In this document: positions 48,713-57,682 of the stretch, in pieces
Layout: the number at the start of each line of letters is the position of its first letter
Numbering within the stretch: the first letter of the stretch is position 1
NCBI RefSeq assembly: GCF_900096995.1
Contig: NZ_OANT01000001.1
Location: forward strand, 896,086-960,085
DNA length: 64,000 nucleotides
Source: Acinetobacter puyangensis
GTDB lineage: Bacteria; Pseudomonadota; Gammaproteobacteria; Pseudomonadales; Moraxellaceae
Direction of reading: 5' to 3'
Notes under the pieces: model-generated
Database searches by the model: none
What the model saw: only the letters and a program-made list of their open reading frames with translations
Told to the model about the DNA's origin: nothing
Translations under genes and position numbers: made by a program

Positions 48713-51604
48713 TTACATGACATCTGTGATGAGAAACGGGCAGTTTTTGTAATTGGTTAAAAAATCAGTTGCCTGCTGTGGGGGCAAGGGCTTACCGATT
48801 AAATAACCTTGTAGAAAATCACAGCTTTCTCGCATTAAAAAGTCATATTGTGCTTGTGTTTCAACACCTTCAGCAACCGCTTTTTTATCCATGGTTTTGG
48901 TCATGGCAATGATGGCCCGGACAATGGCATCTTGATTAGCCGTACCAATTTTTGAGACAAAACTGCGGTCAATCTTGATGATATCAAATGAAAATTGAGC
49001 CAAATAGGCCAAAGAAGAATAACCTGTGCCAAAATCGTCTAATGATACTTTGATTTCTCGCTGTCTAAGCTGATGCATAAAGTGTTTCACATCATCCGTA
49101 TTTTCCATAATAGACGTTTCGGTAATTTCCAACTCTAATTGGCGTGAAGAAATGCCATATTTTTTAAGTGTACAATCAATTTCTTCAATAAAGTTTCCAC
49201 GTTGAATTTGCTGCGCGACGATATTGACCGATACACTGATATTTTTAAAGCCCAAATCTGACCATTTTTTAATCTGGGCACAGGACATATCCAGCACAAT
49301 TTTACCAATAGTGGAGATTAGGCTGGTTTCTTCGGCCAGCGGAATAAATTGGGCAGGGGGAATAATGCCATGTTCGGGATGATTCCAACGTACCAGTGCT
49401 TCAAAACTATCAATCGTTTTGGTTTTTGCGTTGAATTTTGGCTGGTAATAAACAGTTAATTCATTTTGCTGAATGGCACGGCGTAATTCATTTTCCAGAT
49501 TGACCCTAGAGGCCGAAGACAAGCGTTTTTCATTATGATAAATCCGGATGGTATTTCCGCCAATGCGTTTTGCTTCAAGTAGGGCAAGTTCGGCATGGTT
49601 GTTTAAACTATCCATCTGACGACCATGTTCGGGGAAAATTGCCACCCCGATTGAAATGGTCATGATCAATTCCTGATGATTAATTTTAAACGGTTCTTCA
49701 AACGCAGCAATCAGTTTCTCACAATGCAAGGTGATCTGATTTGTATTTTGTCCACACTCCAGAATCACCGAAAAATCATCGGCATTCAGTCTGGCAACCA
49801 CCACGGCTTCGGCATTGGCTTGACGTAGACGATTGGCAACCTGACGTAATAATTCATCTCCACCATGATGATTCAATAACTCATTATAATAACGAAAACG
49901 ATCCAGATTGATGCGAATAATGGCACATTGGGTTAATTGTTTTAAACTATTGGTTAAATAACTATGCAATTGATTATTAAAATAATAACGGTTGGGTAAA
50001 TCGGTCAGGGTATCGTAAGTTTGTAAATAGGATAGGCGTTTTTCTGAGTTTTTGCGTTCGGTTAAATCAGTCACAATGCCAATATATTGACGAATCTTAT
50101 TTTGTGTATTATAGATTGCATTAATATGTATCCATAAAGGTAATTCTTTACCATCACTTAATTCTTCAATAATCTCACCTTCAAATTCACCTTTGCTCAT
50201 TAATTGCCTTAAGATTGATAAATGGGTTTTCTGAAGTTCTGGTTTATTACTCTGAGTGATATCAAAAACATGACGACCAAGCAACTGTTTTTCTTTAAGG
50301 TTGATTAATGTAAGATAATAAGGGTTAACATCAACATAATTTAATTTTTCATCTAATATAAAAATCCCCTGTGCCGCTTTTTTAAATACACTTGCAGAAA
50401 GTTTTAATCGTTCTTCTGCTTTTTTTTCATTATTAATATTGCGCCGAATACCCACCATACGAATGGGTTTATTGGTTTTGGGATCGCGCTGAACAACCCG
50501 GCCCATATCATGCACCCAGATCCACTGTTCAGTTTTATGATACAGGCGATAAACGGCTTCATAACGCGATGTAAAACCACGTAAATGATGACGCATTTCA
50601 TGTTTAACATGTTCAATATCATCACAATGAATAAAATTACTTAAATGATGGATATAATAATCCATATTTTTAATGCTGTATCCAAATATTTTTAAGAAGT
50701 TACTGGTATCAATGAGCCGATTACGAATATCCCAGTCCCATGATGCAATCCCTGCGGTTTCGTGAACCATTTCCAGGTTTTGATGAGATCGTTCCAGTCG
50801 CGCATTCATTCTTTCAATATCAAATGTTCGTTCCTGTACTTTTTCCTCGAGTAGGCTGTTATTCCGTTGAAGTTCCTGTTTAATGAGTTCCGAACGGTTT
50901 TTTTCTTCTTCAAGTTCAAGTGAGAGGTGATTGATGAGTTGTTGTTTCCTTAAACTCTCCTGTTCTAAGGCTTCATTTGAAATTTTGCTTTTCATCAAGA
51001 TGATACGTGATCGTGAAATAACATAACCCAGATAGAGAATGACAATAGCATAGGCATATATACAAATGAGATATAAAATTTTGTTTTCCGATGCAATATC
51101 AATAAAGTGAATTTGTAATATTGGTAATAGGGTGGGAATAATAAATACTAAAAATAATTTATAATGATAGGTTAGAAAAAATAGGGCAGTAATTTGTATT
51201 GTAATATGACATAAGATAATCAATCCAATAAATAGCATTTTTTCTGCATTAATTTGATCACTTAGATGAATATTTAAAAGCTGCATGCCTAATGCGATAA
51301 ATATACCACTTAATAGTGTGGCAAAGTATAAAAATGATGTTTTGGTTTTATTGGATATACTTCGTTCTAAAATAATGATTTGGTTGATAATGAGGCCAAT
51401 AATTAGCAATATTGTTGCGATAATAACCCAAATGATAAAGAAATATTTAAAATAATATATGTTAAATGAATAGAGTGTGAAGATAATAATTAAGAAGAAA
51501 CTGAGAAAAAATAATTGTGTCCTAAAATTTTTAATTGACTCATCAAGTTGTAAACCCTTAAGTCTTTTCAGGTAACGACTATTTTGAGTATCCATATTCA
51601 ACAT
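48713..51604 (-). CDS. Membrane PAS-GGDEF-EAL protein, probable c-di-GMP phosphodiesterase
   Basis: 963-aa signalling protein. The N-terminus has about six membrane helices (33-198), then a coiled coil (205-275). Two PAS domains follow at about 281-395 and 402-515. The GGDEF domain, about 520-685, has the signature degenerated to LNADDF (606-611), so cyclase activity is unlikely. The EAL domain, about 700-950, keeps SFEALVRWNHPEHG, DDFGTGYSSLAYL, FDIIKIDRSF and AEGVETQAQ, so it should hydrolyse c-di-GMP. The start ATG at 51604 has AAGGA 6 nt upstream. The AT-rich membrane part is unlike the rest and may be lineage-specific. It is monocistronic. Confidence 0.92.
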   Translation of the reverse strand: MLNMDTQNSRYLKRLKGLQLDESIKNFRTQLFFLSFFLIIIFTLYSFNIYYFKYFFIIWVIIATILLIIGLIINQIIILERSISNKTKTSFLYFATLLSGIFIALGMQLLNIHLSDQINAEKMLFIGLIILCHITIQITALFFLTYHYKLFLVFIIPTLLPILQIHFIDIASENKILYLICIYAYAIVILYLGYVISRSRIILMKSKISNEALEQESLRKQQLINHLSLELEEEKNRSELIKQELQRNNSLLEEKVQERTFDIERMNARLERSHQNLEMVHETAGIASWDWDIRNRLIDTSNFLKIFGYSIKNMDYYIHHLSNFIHCDDIEHVKHEMRHHLRGFTSRYEAVYRLYHKTEQWIWVHDMGRVVQRDPKTNKPIRMVGIRRNINNEKKAEERLKLSASVFKKAAQGIFILDEKLNYVDVNPYYLTLINLKEKQLLGRHVFDITQSNKPELQKTHLSILRQLMSKGEFEGEIIEELSDGKELPLWIHINAIYNTQNKIRQYIGIVTDLTERKNSEKRLSYLQTYDTLTDLPNRYYFNNQLHSYLTNSLKQLTQCAIIRINLDRFRYYNELLNHHGGDELLRQVANRLRQANAEAVVVARLNADDFSVILECGQNTNQITLHCEKLIAAFEEPFKINHQELIMTISIGVAIFPEHGRQMDSLNNHAELALLEAKRIGGNTIRIYHNEKRLSSASRVNLENELRRAIQQNELTVYYQPKFNAKTKTIDSFEALVRWNHPEHGIIPPAQFIPLAEETSLISTIGKIVLDMSCAQIKKWSDLGFKNISVSVNIVAQQIQRGNFIEEIDCTLKKYGISSRQLELEITETSIMENTDDVKHFMHQLRQREIKVSLDDFGTGYSSLAYLAQFSFDIIKIDRSFVSKIGTANQDAIVRAIIAMTKTMDKKAVAEGVETQAQYDFLMRESCDFLQGYLIGKPLPPQQATDFLTNYKNCPFLITDVM

Positions 51605-51796
51605 AGTTTTTCCTTTGTAGGAAAGTACACAATTTATTTGTGTTTAATATTAAGCGCTACCCAACTAAAAATCATTGACCTAATCCATTTATTTTGTTTA
51701 GATCATGCTACTTTTATTATATTTAAAATACATTGCAGAAGTTGGAAAAGCAAGCGCATTATGCGTGTTTCTTATACTATTTGTATTATTGTATAT

Positions 51797-52504
51797 TTAA
51801 ATTGAATTAAAAATACTCAAAGCAACCACTGGTGCAGTTTCGGTACGTAATACGCGATCACCAATGGTCCACGAGGCAAAACCCTGTTGATGGGCAAAAT
51901 CAATTTCACTTTGACTCAAGCCACCTTCCGGTCCAACCAATACGGCAATTTGTGCAGGTAAGGGTTGGGGTAACTGGATTTTTTCCTGACTCAATGCCAT
52001 GACCAGTTTTAGATCAGCCTGATTCTGGTTAACCCAGTCCTGTACAGAGAGAGGTGCAAGAATTTTTGGAATACGATTCATACCACATTGCTCACACGCA
52101 GCAATGGCAATACCTTGCCAGTGTTCGATTTTCTTTTGGTCACGCTCGTATTTAAGGCGCATTTCGCAGCGTTCACTGGTGAGAAGCTGGATTGCATGAA
52201 CGCCAAGTTCGGTGGCTTTTTGAATGGCGTAATCCATGCGGTCGCCTTTACTCATCACCTGTCCAAGGGTGACCTGAAAAGCTGGTGTATGATCCTGCGG
52301 ATGAAATACATCAACTGATACAAAGGCATTTTTCTTATTAATTTCGACAAGATGAACTTGATATTCGCCGCCTTTTCCATTAAATAAGGTGGCTTGATCA
52401 TCAATTTGTGCTCGTAATACCCGGCACCAGTGATGAAAAACCGCTTCTGACAAGGCGGCGGTTGTGCCTGTTTGCAGTTCAGTATCGATATAGAAGCGGT
52501 TCAT
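51797..52504 (-). CDS. rsmE: 16S rRNA m3U1498 methyltransferase RsmE
   Basis: 235-aa SPOUT-class enzyme. The N-terminal PUA-like domain (HHWCRVLRAQIDDQATLFNGKGGEY) is followed by a C-terminal knotted domain with KGDRMDYAIQKATELGVHAIQLLTSERC and the SAM-binding AVLVGPEGGLSQSEIDFA. It is 18 bp after metF, probably in the same transcript as ahcY and metF. The enzyme consumes SAM, so the placement fits a methyl-group operon. Confidence 0.95.
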   Translation of the reverse strand: MNRFYIDTELQTGTTAALSEAVFHHWCRVLRAQIDDQATLFNGKGGEYQVHLVEINKKNAFVSVDVFHPQDHTPAFQVTLGQVMSKGDRMDYAIQKATELGVHAIQLLTSERCEMRLKYERDQKKIEHWQGIAIAACEQCGMNRIPKILAPLSVQDWVNQNQADLKLVMALSQEKIQLPQPLPAQIAVLVGPEGGLSQSEIDFAHQQGFASWTIGDRVLRTETAPVVALSIFNSI

Positions 52505-52522
52505 GGACTAGTTCCCGAGAAT

Positions 52523-53359
52523 TTAAGCCAGACCTAAATCAACCACGAGTTGTCGGGTTGGTTCGGTATGATTCATGGAATAAAAATGCAAACTTGGTGC
52601 GCCACCGGCAATTAAACGCTCACACAGTTTAAGCACAACCTCATGGCCAAAGGCCTGAATACTTTTACTATCGTCCCCGTAGGTAGCCAGTTGTTTGCGA
52701 ATCCAGCGTGGAATTTCTGCACCTGTACCATCTGCAAAACGGATCAAATTGCTGGCATTGGTAATTGGCATGATACCCGGTGCTACCGGAATCGTGATGC
52801 CTGCTTTTTGCAGACGATCAATAAAGTAGAAGTAAGCATCTGGATTAAAAAAGAACTGTGTGATCGCTGCATTGGCACCTGCTTGTACTTTTTCAATAAA
52901 GCGCTGAATATCCTGATCAAAACTGTCTGCCTGTGGATGCATTTCCGGATAGGCTGCAACTTCAATCTGAAAGTGATCACCAGCATGTTCACGGATAAAA
53001 CGCACCAGATCCTGCGCATAAGGCAATTCACCTAAGCCCACTTGACCGGAAGGTAAGTCACCACGTAAGGCAACGATACGATTGATCCCTTGAGATTTAT
53101 ATAAATCCAGCAGTTCGGCAATACGGGCCTTGTCATCACCAATACAGGATAGGTGTGGTGCTACGGGCGCACCTTTGCCATTAAATTCTTCAATCGCTGC
53201 CAACGTGCGTTCACGTGTTGAACCACCTGCACCATAGGTAATCGAAAAAAATTCTGGTTGCAGTAATTGTAATTGTTGGTGTACAACTTTAAGTTTTTCG
53301 GCACCTACATCAGTTTTCGGTGGAAAAAACTCGAATGAAATCGGAATGTGTTTGCTCAT
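52523..53359 (-). CDS. metF: Methylenetetrahydrofolate reductase MetF
   Basis: 278-aa FAD-dependent TIM-barrel enzyme that makes methyl-tetrahydrofolate for methionine synthase. Motifs are ISFEFFPPKTDVGAEKL, FSITYGAGGSTRERT, RGDLPSG and the C-terminal GGAPSLHFYSMNHTEPT. The ATG at 53359, with AAGG 8 nt upstream, is chosen; the frame is open for 41 more codons, but those come from the palindromic repeat upstream. Confidence 0.97.
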   Translation of the reverse strand: MSKHIPISFEFFPPKTDVGAEKLKVVHQQLQLLQPEFFSITYGAGGSTRERTLAAIEEFNGKGAPVAPHLSCIGDDKARIAELLDLYKSQGINRIVALRGDLPSGQVGLGELPYAQDLVRFIREHAGDHFQIEVAAYPEMHPQADSFDQDIQRFIEKVQAGANAAITQFFFNPDAYFYFIDRLQKAGITIPVAPGIMPITNASNLIRFADGTGAEIPRWIRKQLATYGDDSKSIQAFGHEVVLKLCERLIAGGAPSLHFYSMNHTEPTRQLVVDLGLA

Positions 53360-53373
53360 GTTAAAGCCTTTAT

Positions 53374-53479
53374 AAATCCCTCCCAACCTCCCTTTAAGAA
53401 GGGAGGAGTATTGCGTCTCATATAAGGTATTGATTTCGCAAAATTCCCCTCTTTTATAAAGAGGGGTTAGGGGAGATTT
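53374..53479. repeat. BIME-like pair of inverted palindromic units
   Basis: Two related units face each other. One begins AAATCCCTCCCAACCTCCCT (53374 onward) and contains the hairpin CCTCCCTTTAAGAAGGGAGG. The other, in reverse complement, begins AAATCTCCCCTAACCCCTCT and contains CCCCTCTTTATAAAAGAGGGG. The spacer is about 33 bp. The whole lies in the ahcY-metF gap and would be transcribed as a double hairpin. Confidence 0.75.
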
Positions 53480-53489
53480 CAATCAAAAA

Positions 53490-54872
53490 TTAGTATTTAT
53501 AAGCGTCAGATTTATATGGACCTTCAACCGGTACACCTAGATAATCTGCCTGAACCTGTGTTAATTGGGTCAGTACTCCACCAAAACCTACAACCATGGC
53601 TGCGGCAACTTCTTCATCCAGTTTTTTCGGTAAAAGCTCGACACGAATATGTTTGGTCTTTTCTTCAGCAGGCAGGTCAGCAAATTTTTCTGCAAACAGA
53701 TGCATTTGGCCTAGCACCTGATTGGCAAAAGAACCGTCCATTACACGTGAAGGGTGACCGGTGGCATTACCCAGATTAACCAGACGACCTTCGGAAAGCA
53801 GAATTAAATAGTCATTTTCGTTTTCTGAACGATAGACCTGATGCACTTGAGGTTTAACTTCAACCCATTTGTAACCACGTAAGTAATTGGTATCAATTTC
53901 TGTATCAAAGTGACCAATGTTACATACTACTGCACCAGATTTTAAGCTATCTAGCATCACTGAATCGCAAACGTGATAGTTACCTGTGGTAGTGACAATC
54001 AAATCGGTATTGTGTAAAAGTTCTAAATTAATGTCTTCTTTTTTACCCGTTTGTACACCATTTTTGTATGGTGAAACTACTTCGTAACCATCCATGCAGG
54101 CTTGCATAGCACAGATTGGATCGACTTCGGTAACACGTACAATCATGCCTTCCTGACGTAAAGATTGTGCAGAACCTTTACCCACATCACCATAGCCAAT
54201 CACCAGCGCACGACGACCAGACAACAACATGTCTGTACCACGTTTAATGGCATCGTTCAGGGAGTGACGGCAACCATATTTATTGTCATTTTTGGATTTG
54301 GTCACGGAGTCATTGACATTGATGGCAGGGACTTTAAGCGAACCGTCTTTCCACATGTCATGTAAACGGGCAACACCAGTCGTAGTTTCTTCGGTAATCC
54401 CGTGAATATGGTTTAATAGTTCTGGATATTTGTCGTGAACGAGAGCAGTTAAGTCACCGCCATCATCCAGAATCATATTGGCATCCCAAGGGGTACCATT
54501 CACATTGATTTGTTGTTCCAGACACCAGTTGTATTCTTCTTCGGTTTCGCCTTTCCATGCAAATACTGGAATACCGCTTGCTGCAATCGCTGCGGCTGCA
54601 TGATCCTGAGTCGAAAAAATATTACATGATGTCCAGCGTACTTCTGCACCCAATTCAACCAGTGTCTCAATTAACACCGCAGTTTGAATGGTCATGTGGA
54701 TACAGCCAAGAATTTTTGCGCCTGCTAGTGGTTTTGCAGCAGCATAGCGCTTACGCAAACCGATTAAGGCCGGCATTTCTGCTTCGGCAAGTTTGATTTC
54801 TTTACGACCGTAATCGGCAAGGGAAATGTCGGCAACTTTATAATCTGTGAATGAAGCATTAACCGCGTTCAT
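53490..54872 (-). CDS. ahcY: Adenosylhomocysteinase AhcY
   Basis: 460-aa NAD-dependent enzyme that splits S-adenosylhomocysteine to homocysteine and adenosine. Motifs are the substrate-domain start [33 protein letters not shown], the NAD-binding [15 protein letters not shown] and the C-terminal [10 protein letters not shown] typical of the family. The ATG at 54872 has AGGAG 6 nt upstream. A longer open frame to 54962 runs through the SAH riboswitch and is rejected. The homocysteine it yields feeds MetE. Confidence 0.98.
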   Translation of the reverse strand: MNAVNASFTDYKVADISLADYGRKEIKLAEAEMPALIGLRKRYAAAKPLAGAKILGCIHMTIQTAVLIETLVELGAEVRWTSCNIFSTQDHAAAAIAASGIPVFAWKGETEEEYNWCLEQQINVNGTPWDANMILDDGGDLTALVHDKYPELLNHIHGITEETTTGVARLHDMWKDGSLKVPAINVNDSVTKSKNDNKYGCRHSLNDAIKRGTDMLLSGRRALVIGYGDVGKGSAQSLRQEGMIVRVTEVDPICAMQACMDGYEVVSPYKNGVQTGKKEDINLELLHNTDLIVTTTGNYHVCDSVMLDSLKSGAVVCNIGHFDTEIDTNYLRGYKWVEVKPQVHQVYRSENENDYLILLSEGRLVNLGNATGHPSRVMDGSFANQVLGQMHLFAEKFADLPAEEKTKHIRVELLPKKLDEEVAAAMVVGFGGVLTQLTQVQADYLGVPVEGPYKSDAYKY

Positions 54873-54910
54873 TAGGATCTCCTGAAAATATTGATGATCG
54901 TTCTGTTCGC

Positions 54911-55014
54911 GGATGCCGTTGTTGGTTATTTGAATAGATAACCGAAAAGTCGAGCCTGGCAAATTGATTCTGATACAGGCATGTATCGATCATATTGTCG
55001 CAGCATCCCTCGAC
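54911..55014 (-). ncRNA. SAH riboswitch of the ahcY operon
   Basis: Read on the minus strand, GTCGAGGGATGCTGCGAC opens the element. CCAGGCTCGAC closes helix P1 (GTCGAG with CTCGAC). AACGGCATCC further on pairs with GGATGC as the pseudoknot. These are the conserved blocks of the S-adenosylhomocysteine riboswitch (GAGG-GC-CUGC, GCCAGGCUCG, AACGGC), here with a long variable loop including a GATACA/TGTATC hairpin. It lies 38 nt upstream of the ahcY start. Family members turn on expression when SAH builds up, probably by freeing the ribosome-binding site or preventing termination. Confidence 0.9.
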
Positions 55015-55026
55015 TAATAGCGCAGT

Positions 55027-55032
55027 ATTATA
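55027..55032 (-). promoter_or_regulatory. -10 element for the ahcY operon
   Basis: A perfect TATAAT on the minus strand lies about 13 bp upstream of the riboswitch P1 helix, so transcription would start just before the aptamer. The -35 region is weak (TGGAAG at 17-bp spacing). Confidence 0.6.
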
Positions 55033-55264
55033 CTTGCAATTTATTCATACTTCCATTGCAATTTTATTGATCCGCCTGATTTTAATCCATCATTTGCTGC
55101 TTTAATTAATAGACGACTTTGATGTTATGTTTTGCGATTCAAGTAACGATCAATAAGATTGGCGAATCAATATCGTATTTTAAGATGAGTGGATGAATGT
55201 ATGAGCGCATCAAGCCTGAATGATTCAGACTTGATGTTTTAATGCTTGATACTTTAATGCTGGA

Positions 55265-56908
55265 TCATGCTTCTGGATTAACCGGGTGCTTGATTGCCCA
55301 GATTGAGCCCACAGGCGCAATTTTTCTTCTGGCATTGGCTTGTTGATAAAAGCGCAGGAAACACACGGCAAAGATGAGCGCAAAAAGATCAATCCACAGC
55401 AGAGAGCCTTTTGCATACCATAACCCTAAATCCGGCCATACCCATGCAATCAAGCTGGTGACTGGGATCGTGAACAAAATGATGGCGATTGCCAGTAATA
55501 AATGTGGTAGCGCTTTGGCCGCACCAGTCACAAAGGCATAGACAATACTGATGATGAAAATTGCGTAATAACTATACATCATCAACAGGTTGATATTATC
55601 AGGGTTTGGGCTGATCACATAAAACCAGCGGATGGCAGACAAACTGCCAAAGATACCCAGAACACAACCCAGACATGCGCCAATGGTAAGATTGGCCATG
55701 AATTTAACGTCGTTACGTTGTTGCGGAATGGGCATACTTGCGGTTTTTTGTTTTTTCAGACGGGTTTCCACCCATAAAATATTGCCGGAATAGAATAAAT
55801 AGGCACCACCAATGCCAAAAAGTAGATAAATCCAGCGCGTGATATCTCCGCCAAAGTTGCCAAAATGTAGGCTAAACATGGATTTAATCACTTTTTCAGC
55901 CACTGAGCTTTGTGTATCCAGTGTATTGGTTTTAAAGGCTTCGGTCTGATAAGGATTAAAGCTCATATAATCGAAATTATCACCCCGTAACATTTGGTTC
56001 GGGCTATATAAGGCTGCAAATCCACTGGCTTTTTCCGGCGTATCCAGATTATTCACACGTATGCCATCAACCCGATAATCAGGTGCGGACTGCTGTAACC
56101 GATGATAAATATTTTCGACATTAAGTTTAGGCTGTGTTTCGGCAAGCACCATGGGGGCAGGACGTTCAAACAATGGTTTGTCTTTAAAAGCCAGTTGTCC
56201 CAATGCACCATAAAATAAATCATGAAATGCAAAAACAATCACCGAAATGGCAATAATAATATGAAAAGGTAGACTGGTAATCCCGATTACATTATGGGTA
56301 TCCAGCCAGAAGCGTTTTTTGTTTTTACCGGGACGGATCGCAAAATAGTCTTTTACTAGTGTTGGTAACAGTACAATCAGACCCGACATCATCGCCAGAA
56401 AATATAAAACAGCCACAACACCCATGACATAAACACCCAGTGTATGGTGTCCGAGCATGCCCGGAATCCCGGCGGTTTCATGGAGTTGCTCAATTAACCA
56501 GCCAATTTTGGAAATATTTTCCTGTTGAACGATTAAATTACCTTGCTTATCTAGTGATGCCAGTATAGTGGTTTGGGCGCTGTCAAAATGATGATCTTGT
56601 TCTGCCTCTTCATGCGGTGCATCCCAAAACATCGGTGCATTAAAGCCTTCTTTAGCGTGAAAACTTAATGTAAAGCCCTTGAGGGTTTCCGGATATTGCT
56701 GCTGGACTTTTTCCACCAGCTGATTGTATTGGTTAGTTTCAATTGCTGGCAGTTGTTGTTGTGGTGGTGCGGCCCATTTGCTTAGATCGTGTTGAAACAT
56801 GGTCAAACCGGCAGCAAAGAAGCAAATAAATAGAAAAATGCCTGCGCTAATACCAACCCATGTATGAAGATTCTTGGCAATTTTGATTAAATCGGCACGT
56901 ATTTTCAT
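55265..56908 (-). CDS. PepSY-domain membrane protein (PiuB/iron-uptake associated)
   Basis: 547-aa inner-membrane protein with the PepSY_TM architecture. An N-terminal helix (TWVGISAGIFLFICFFAAGL) is followed by a periplasmic domain and repeated helices around HHTLGVYVMGVVAVLYFLAM. A further PepSY-like periplasmic part contains HLFYGALG-type and SLHFGNFGGDITRWIYLLFGIGG motifs, with several membrane His residues (HTWVG, HHTLG, HNVIG, HFGNFGG) that could bind heme or iron. Members sit beside siderophore receptors and may act as ferric-siderophore reductases. It is the third gene of a probable operon with two small membrane proteins behind a candidate Fur site. Confidence 0.88.
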   Translation of the reverse strand: MKIRADLIKIAKNLHTWVGISAGIFLFICFFAAGLTMFQHDLSKWAAPPQQQLPAIETNQYNQLVEKVQQQYPETLKGFTLSFHAKEGFNAPMFWDAPHEEAEQDHHFDSAQTTILASLDKQGNLIVQQENISKIGWLIEQLHETAGIPGMLGHHTLGVYVMGVVAVLYFLAMMSGLIVLLPTLVKDYFAIRPGKNKKRFWLDTHNVIGITSLPFHIIIAISVIVFAFHDLFYGALGQLAFKDKPLFERPAPMVLAETQPKLNVENIYHRLQQSAPDYRVDGIRVNNLDTPEKASGFAALYSPNQMLRGDNFDYMSFNPYQTEAFKTNTLDTQSSVAEKVIKSMFSLHFGNFGGDITRWIYLLFGIGGAYLFYSGNILWVETRLKKQKTASMPIPQQRNDVKFMANLTIGACLGCVLGIFGSLSAIRWFYVISPNPDNINLLMMYSYYAIFIISIVYAFVTGAAKALPHLLLAIAIILFTIPVTSLIAWVWPDLGLWYAKGSLLWIDLFALIFAVCFLRFYQQANARRKIAPVGSIWAIKHPVNPEA

Positions 56909-56911
56909 GAT

Positions 56912-57202
56912 TTAACCTCGTAGCCAGAAGACGCAGGCATAGGCAATTAGATTGGCGATGCTATAGGTGACAACTGCCTGCCAGCCTTTGGGAAATAAAT
57001 AAGCCAGAAAAAATAATGCCATCCACACCCACGGAATGGTCCACATACCAAATTGTGGTACCAGTGAACGCTCGAAGTGTCCCAAGGTTAATAATGAAAC
57101 CAGACTCCCCATGGCAATACCGAAAGCCAGTCCAAGGAATAATCCGGCAAATGTTTTACTCCACCAATCAGGTTGTATCTTTTGATTATTTTTTGATTTC
57201 AT
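56912..57202 (-). CDS. Small membrane protein of the PepSY cluster (DUF3649-like)
   Basis: 96-aa protein with about three hydrophobic helices (KTFAGLFLGLAFGIAMGSLVS, WVWMALFFLAYLF, VVTYSIANLIAYACVFWL). Its position directly before a PepSY gene and after a DUF3325-like gene matches the three-gene iron-uptake cluster known in Pseudomonas and Acinetobacter, which supports DUF3649, but I am recalling that pattern, not testing it. The ATG at 57202 overlaps the end of the upstream gene by 17 bp; only 3 bp separate it from the PepSY gene. Confidence 0.75.
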   Translation of the reverse strand: MKSKNNQKIQPDWWSKTFAGLFLGLAFGIAMGSLVSLLTLGHFERSLVPQFGMWTIPWVWMALFFLAYLFPKGWQAVVTYSIANLIAYACVFWLRG

Positions 57203-57455
57203 GTGGAGTGTACCGTTTAAAAAGTGCAATAAAAGGTAGTAAACACCACATGACTGTGATGATTGCCATCCAAACGAAAACTGCAACGTGTTTTGGTAAA
57301 GCATAGAGTAGAATCAGCAAAGCAAAAATAAGAATAAATGCGCCGATATATCGCATCCATGTAGCCAGATGCTGCTTTAATAAGGTTTGATTGGAATGGC
57401 AAAGATACAGGCTGATGCATCCCAGAAAACTCATGAAAATACCAAAAGATTTCAT
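57186..57455 (-). CDS. Small membrane protein of the PepSY cluster (DUF3325-like)
   Basis: 89-aa protein with three hydrophobic helices (IFMSFLGCISLYLCHS, YIGAFILIFALLILLYALP, VFVWMAIITVMWCLLPFIALF). It fits DUF3325, a small family linked to PepSY proteins in iron-regulated clusters. The ATG at 57455 is chosen over an in-frame TTG at 57467. No good ribosome-binding site is seen. Its promoter region carries a candidate Fur box. Confidence 0.7.
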   Translation of the reverse strand: MKSFGIFMSFLGCISLYLCHSNQTLLKQHLATWMRYIGAFILIFALLILLYALPKHVAVFVWMAIITVMWCLLPFIALFKRYTPHEIKK

Positions 57456-57474
57456 ATCAAGTAGCAAAATAAAT

Positions 57475-57490
57475 AAAAGTAATTATCATT
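57475..57490 (-). promoter_or_regulatory. Candidate Fur box upstream of the PepSY operon
   Basis: On the minus strand AATGATAATTACTTTT matches 12 of 16 bases of the Fur core AATGATAATCATTATC. It lies 20 bp upstream of the first gene's ATG. AT-rich DNA makes chance matches common, so support comes mainly from the gene context and the presence of fur in the genome. Confidence 0.5.
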
Positions 57491-57682
57491 TAAATTTATT
57501 AAAAAAGAAAGCCTGAAAATAATTTAAGCCATATTTATATGCTTTTTAACTTATTTTTTTATCAATAAGCCCTAATGAAAATCGCATCATTGGTCGAAAG
57601 GCGATGTAAAAAACTGTACAAGCGAGCAAAGAAAGGTTAAAACATTGACATAAAATAATTGAGCAATCATGGAGTAATCAAA

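Noticed and set aside
54873..54962. A 30-codon extension of ahcY
   Set aside because: It runs through the SAH riboswitch; the ATG at 54872 has a good AGGAG site.
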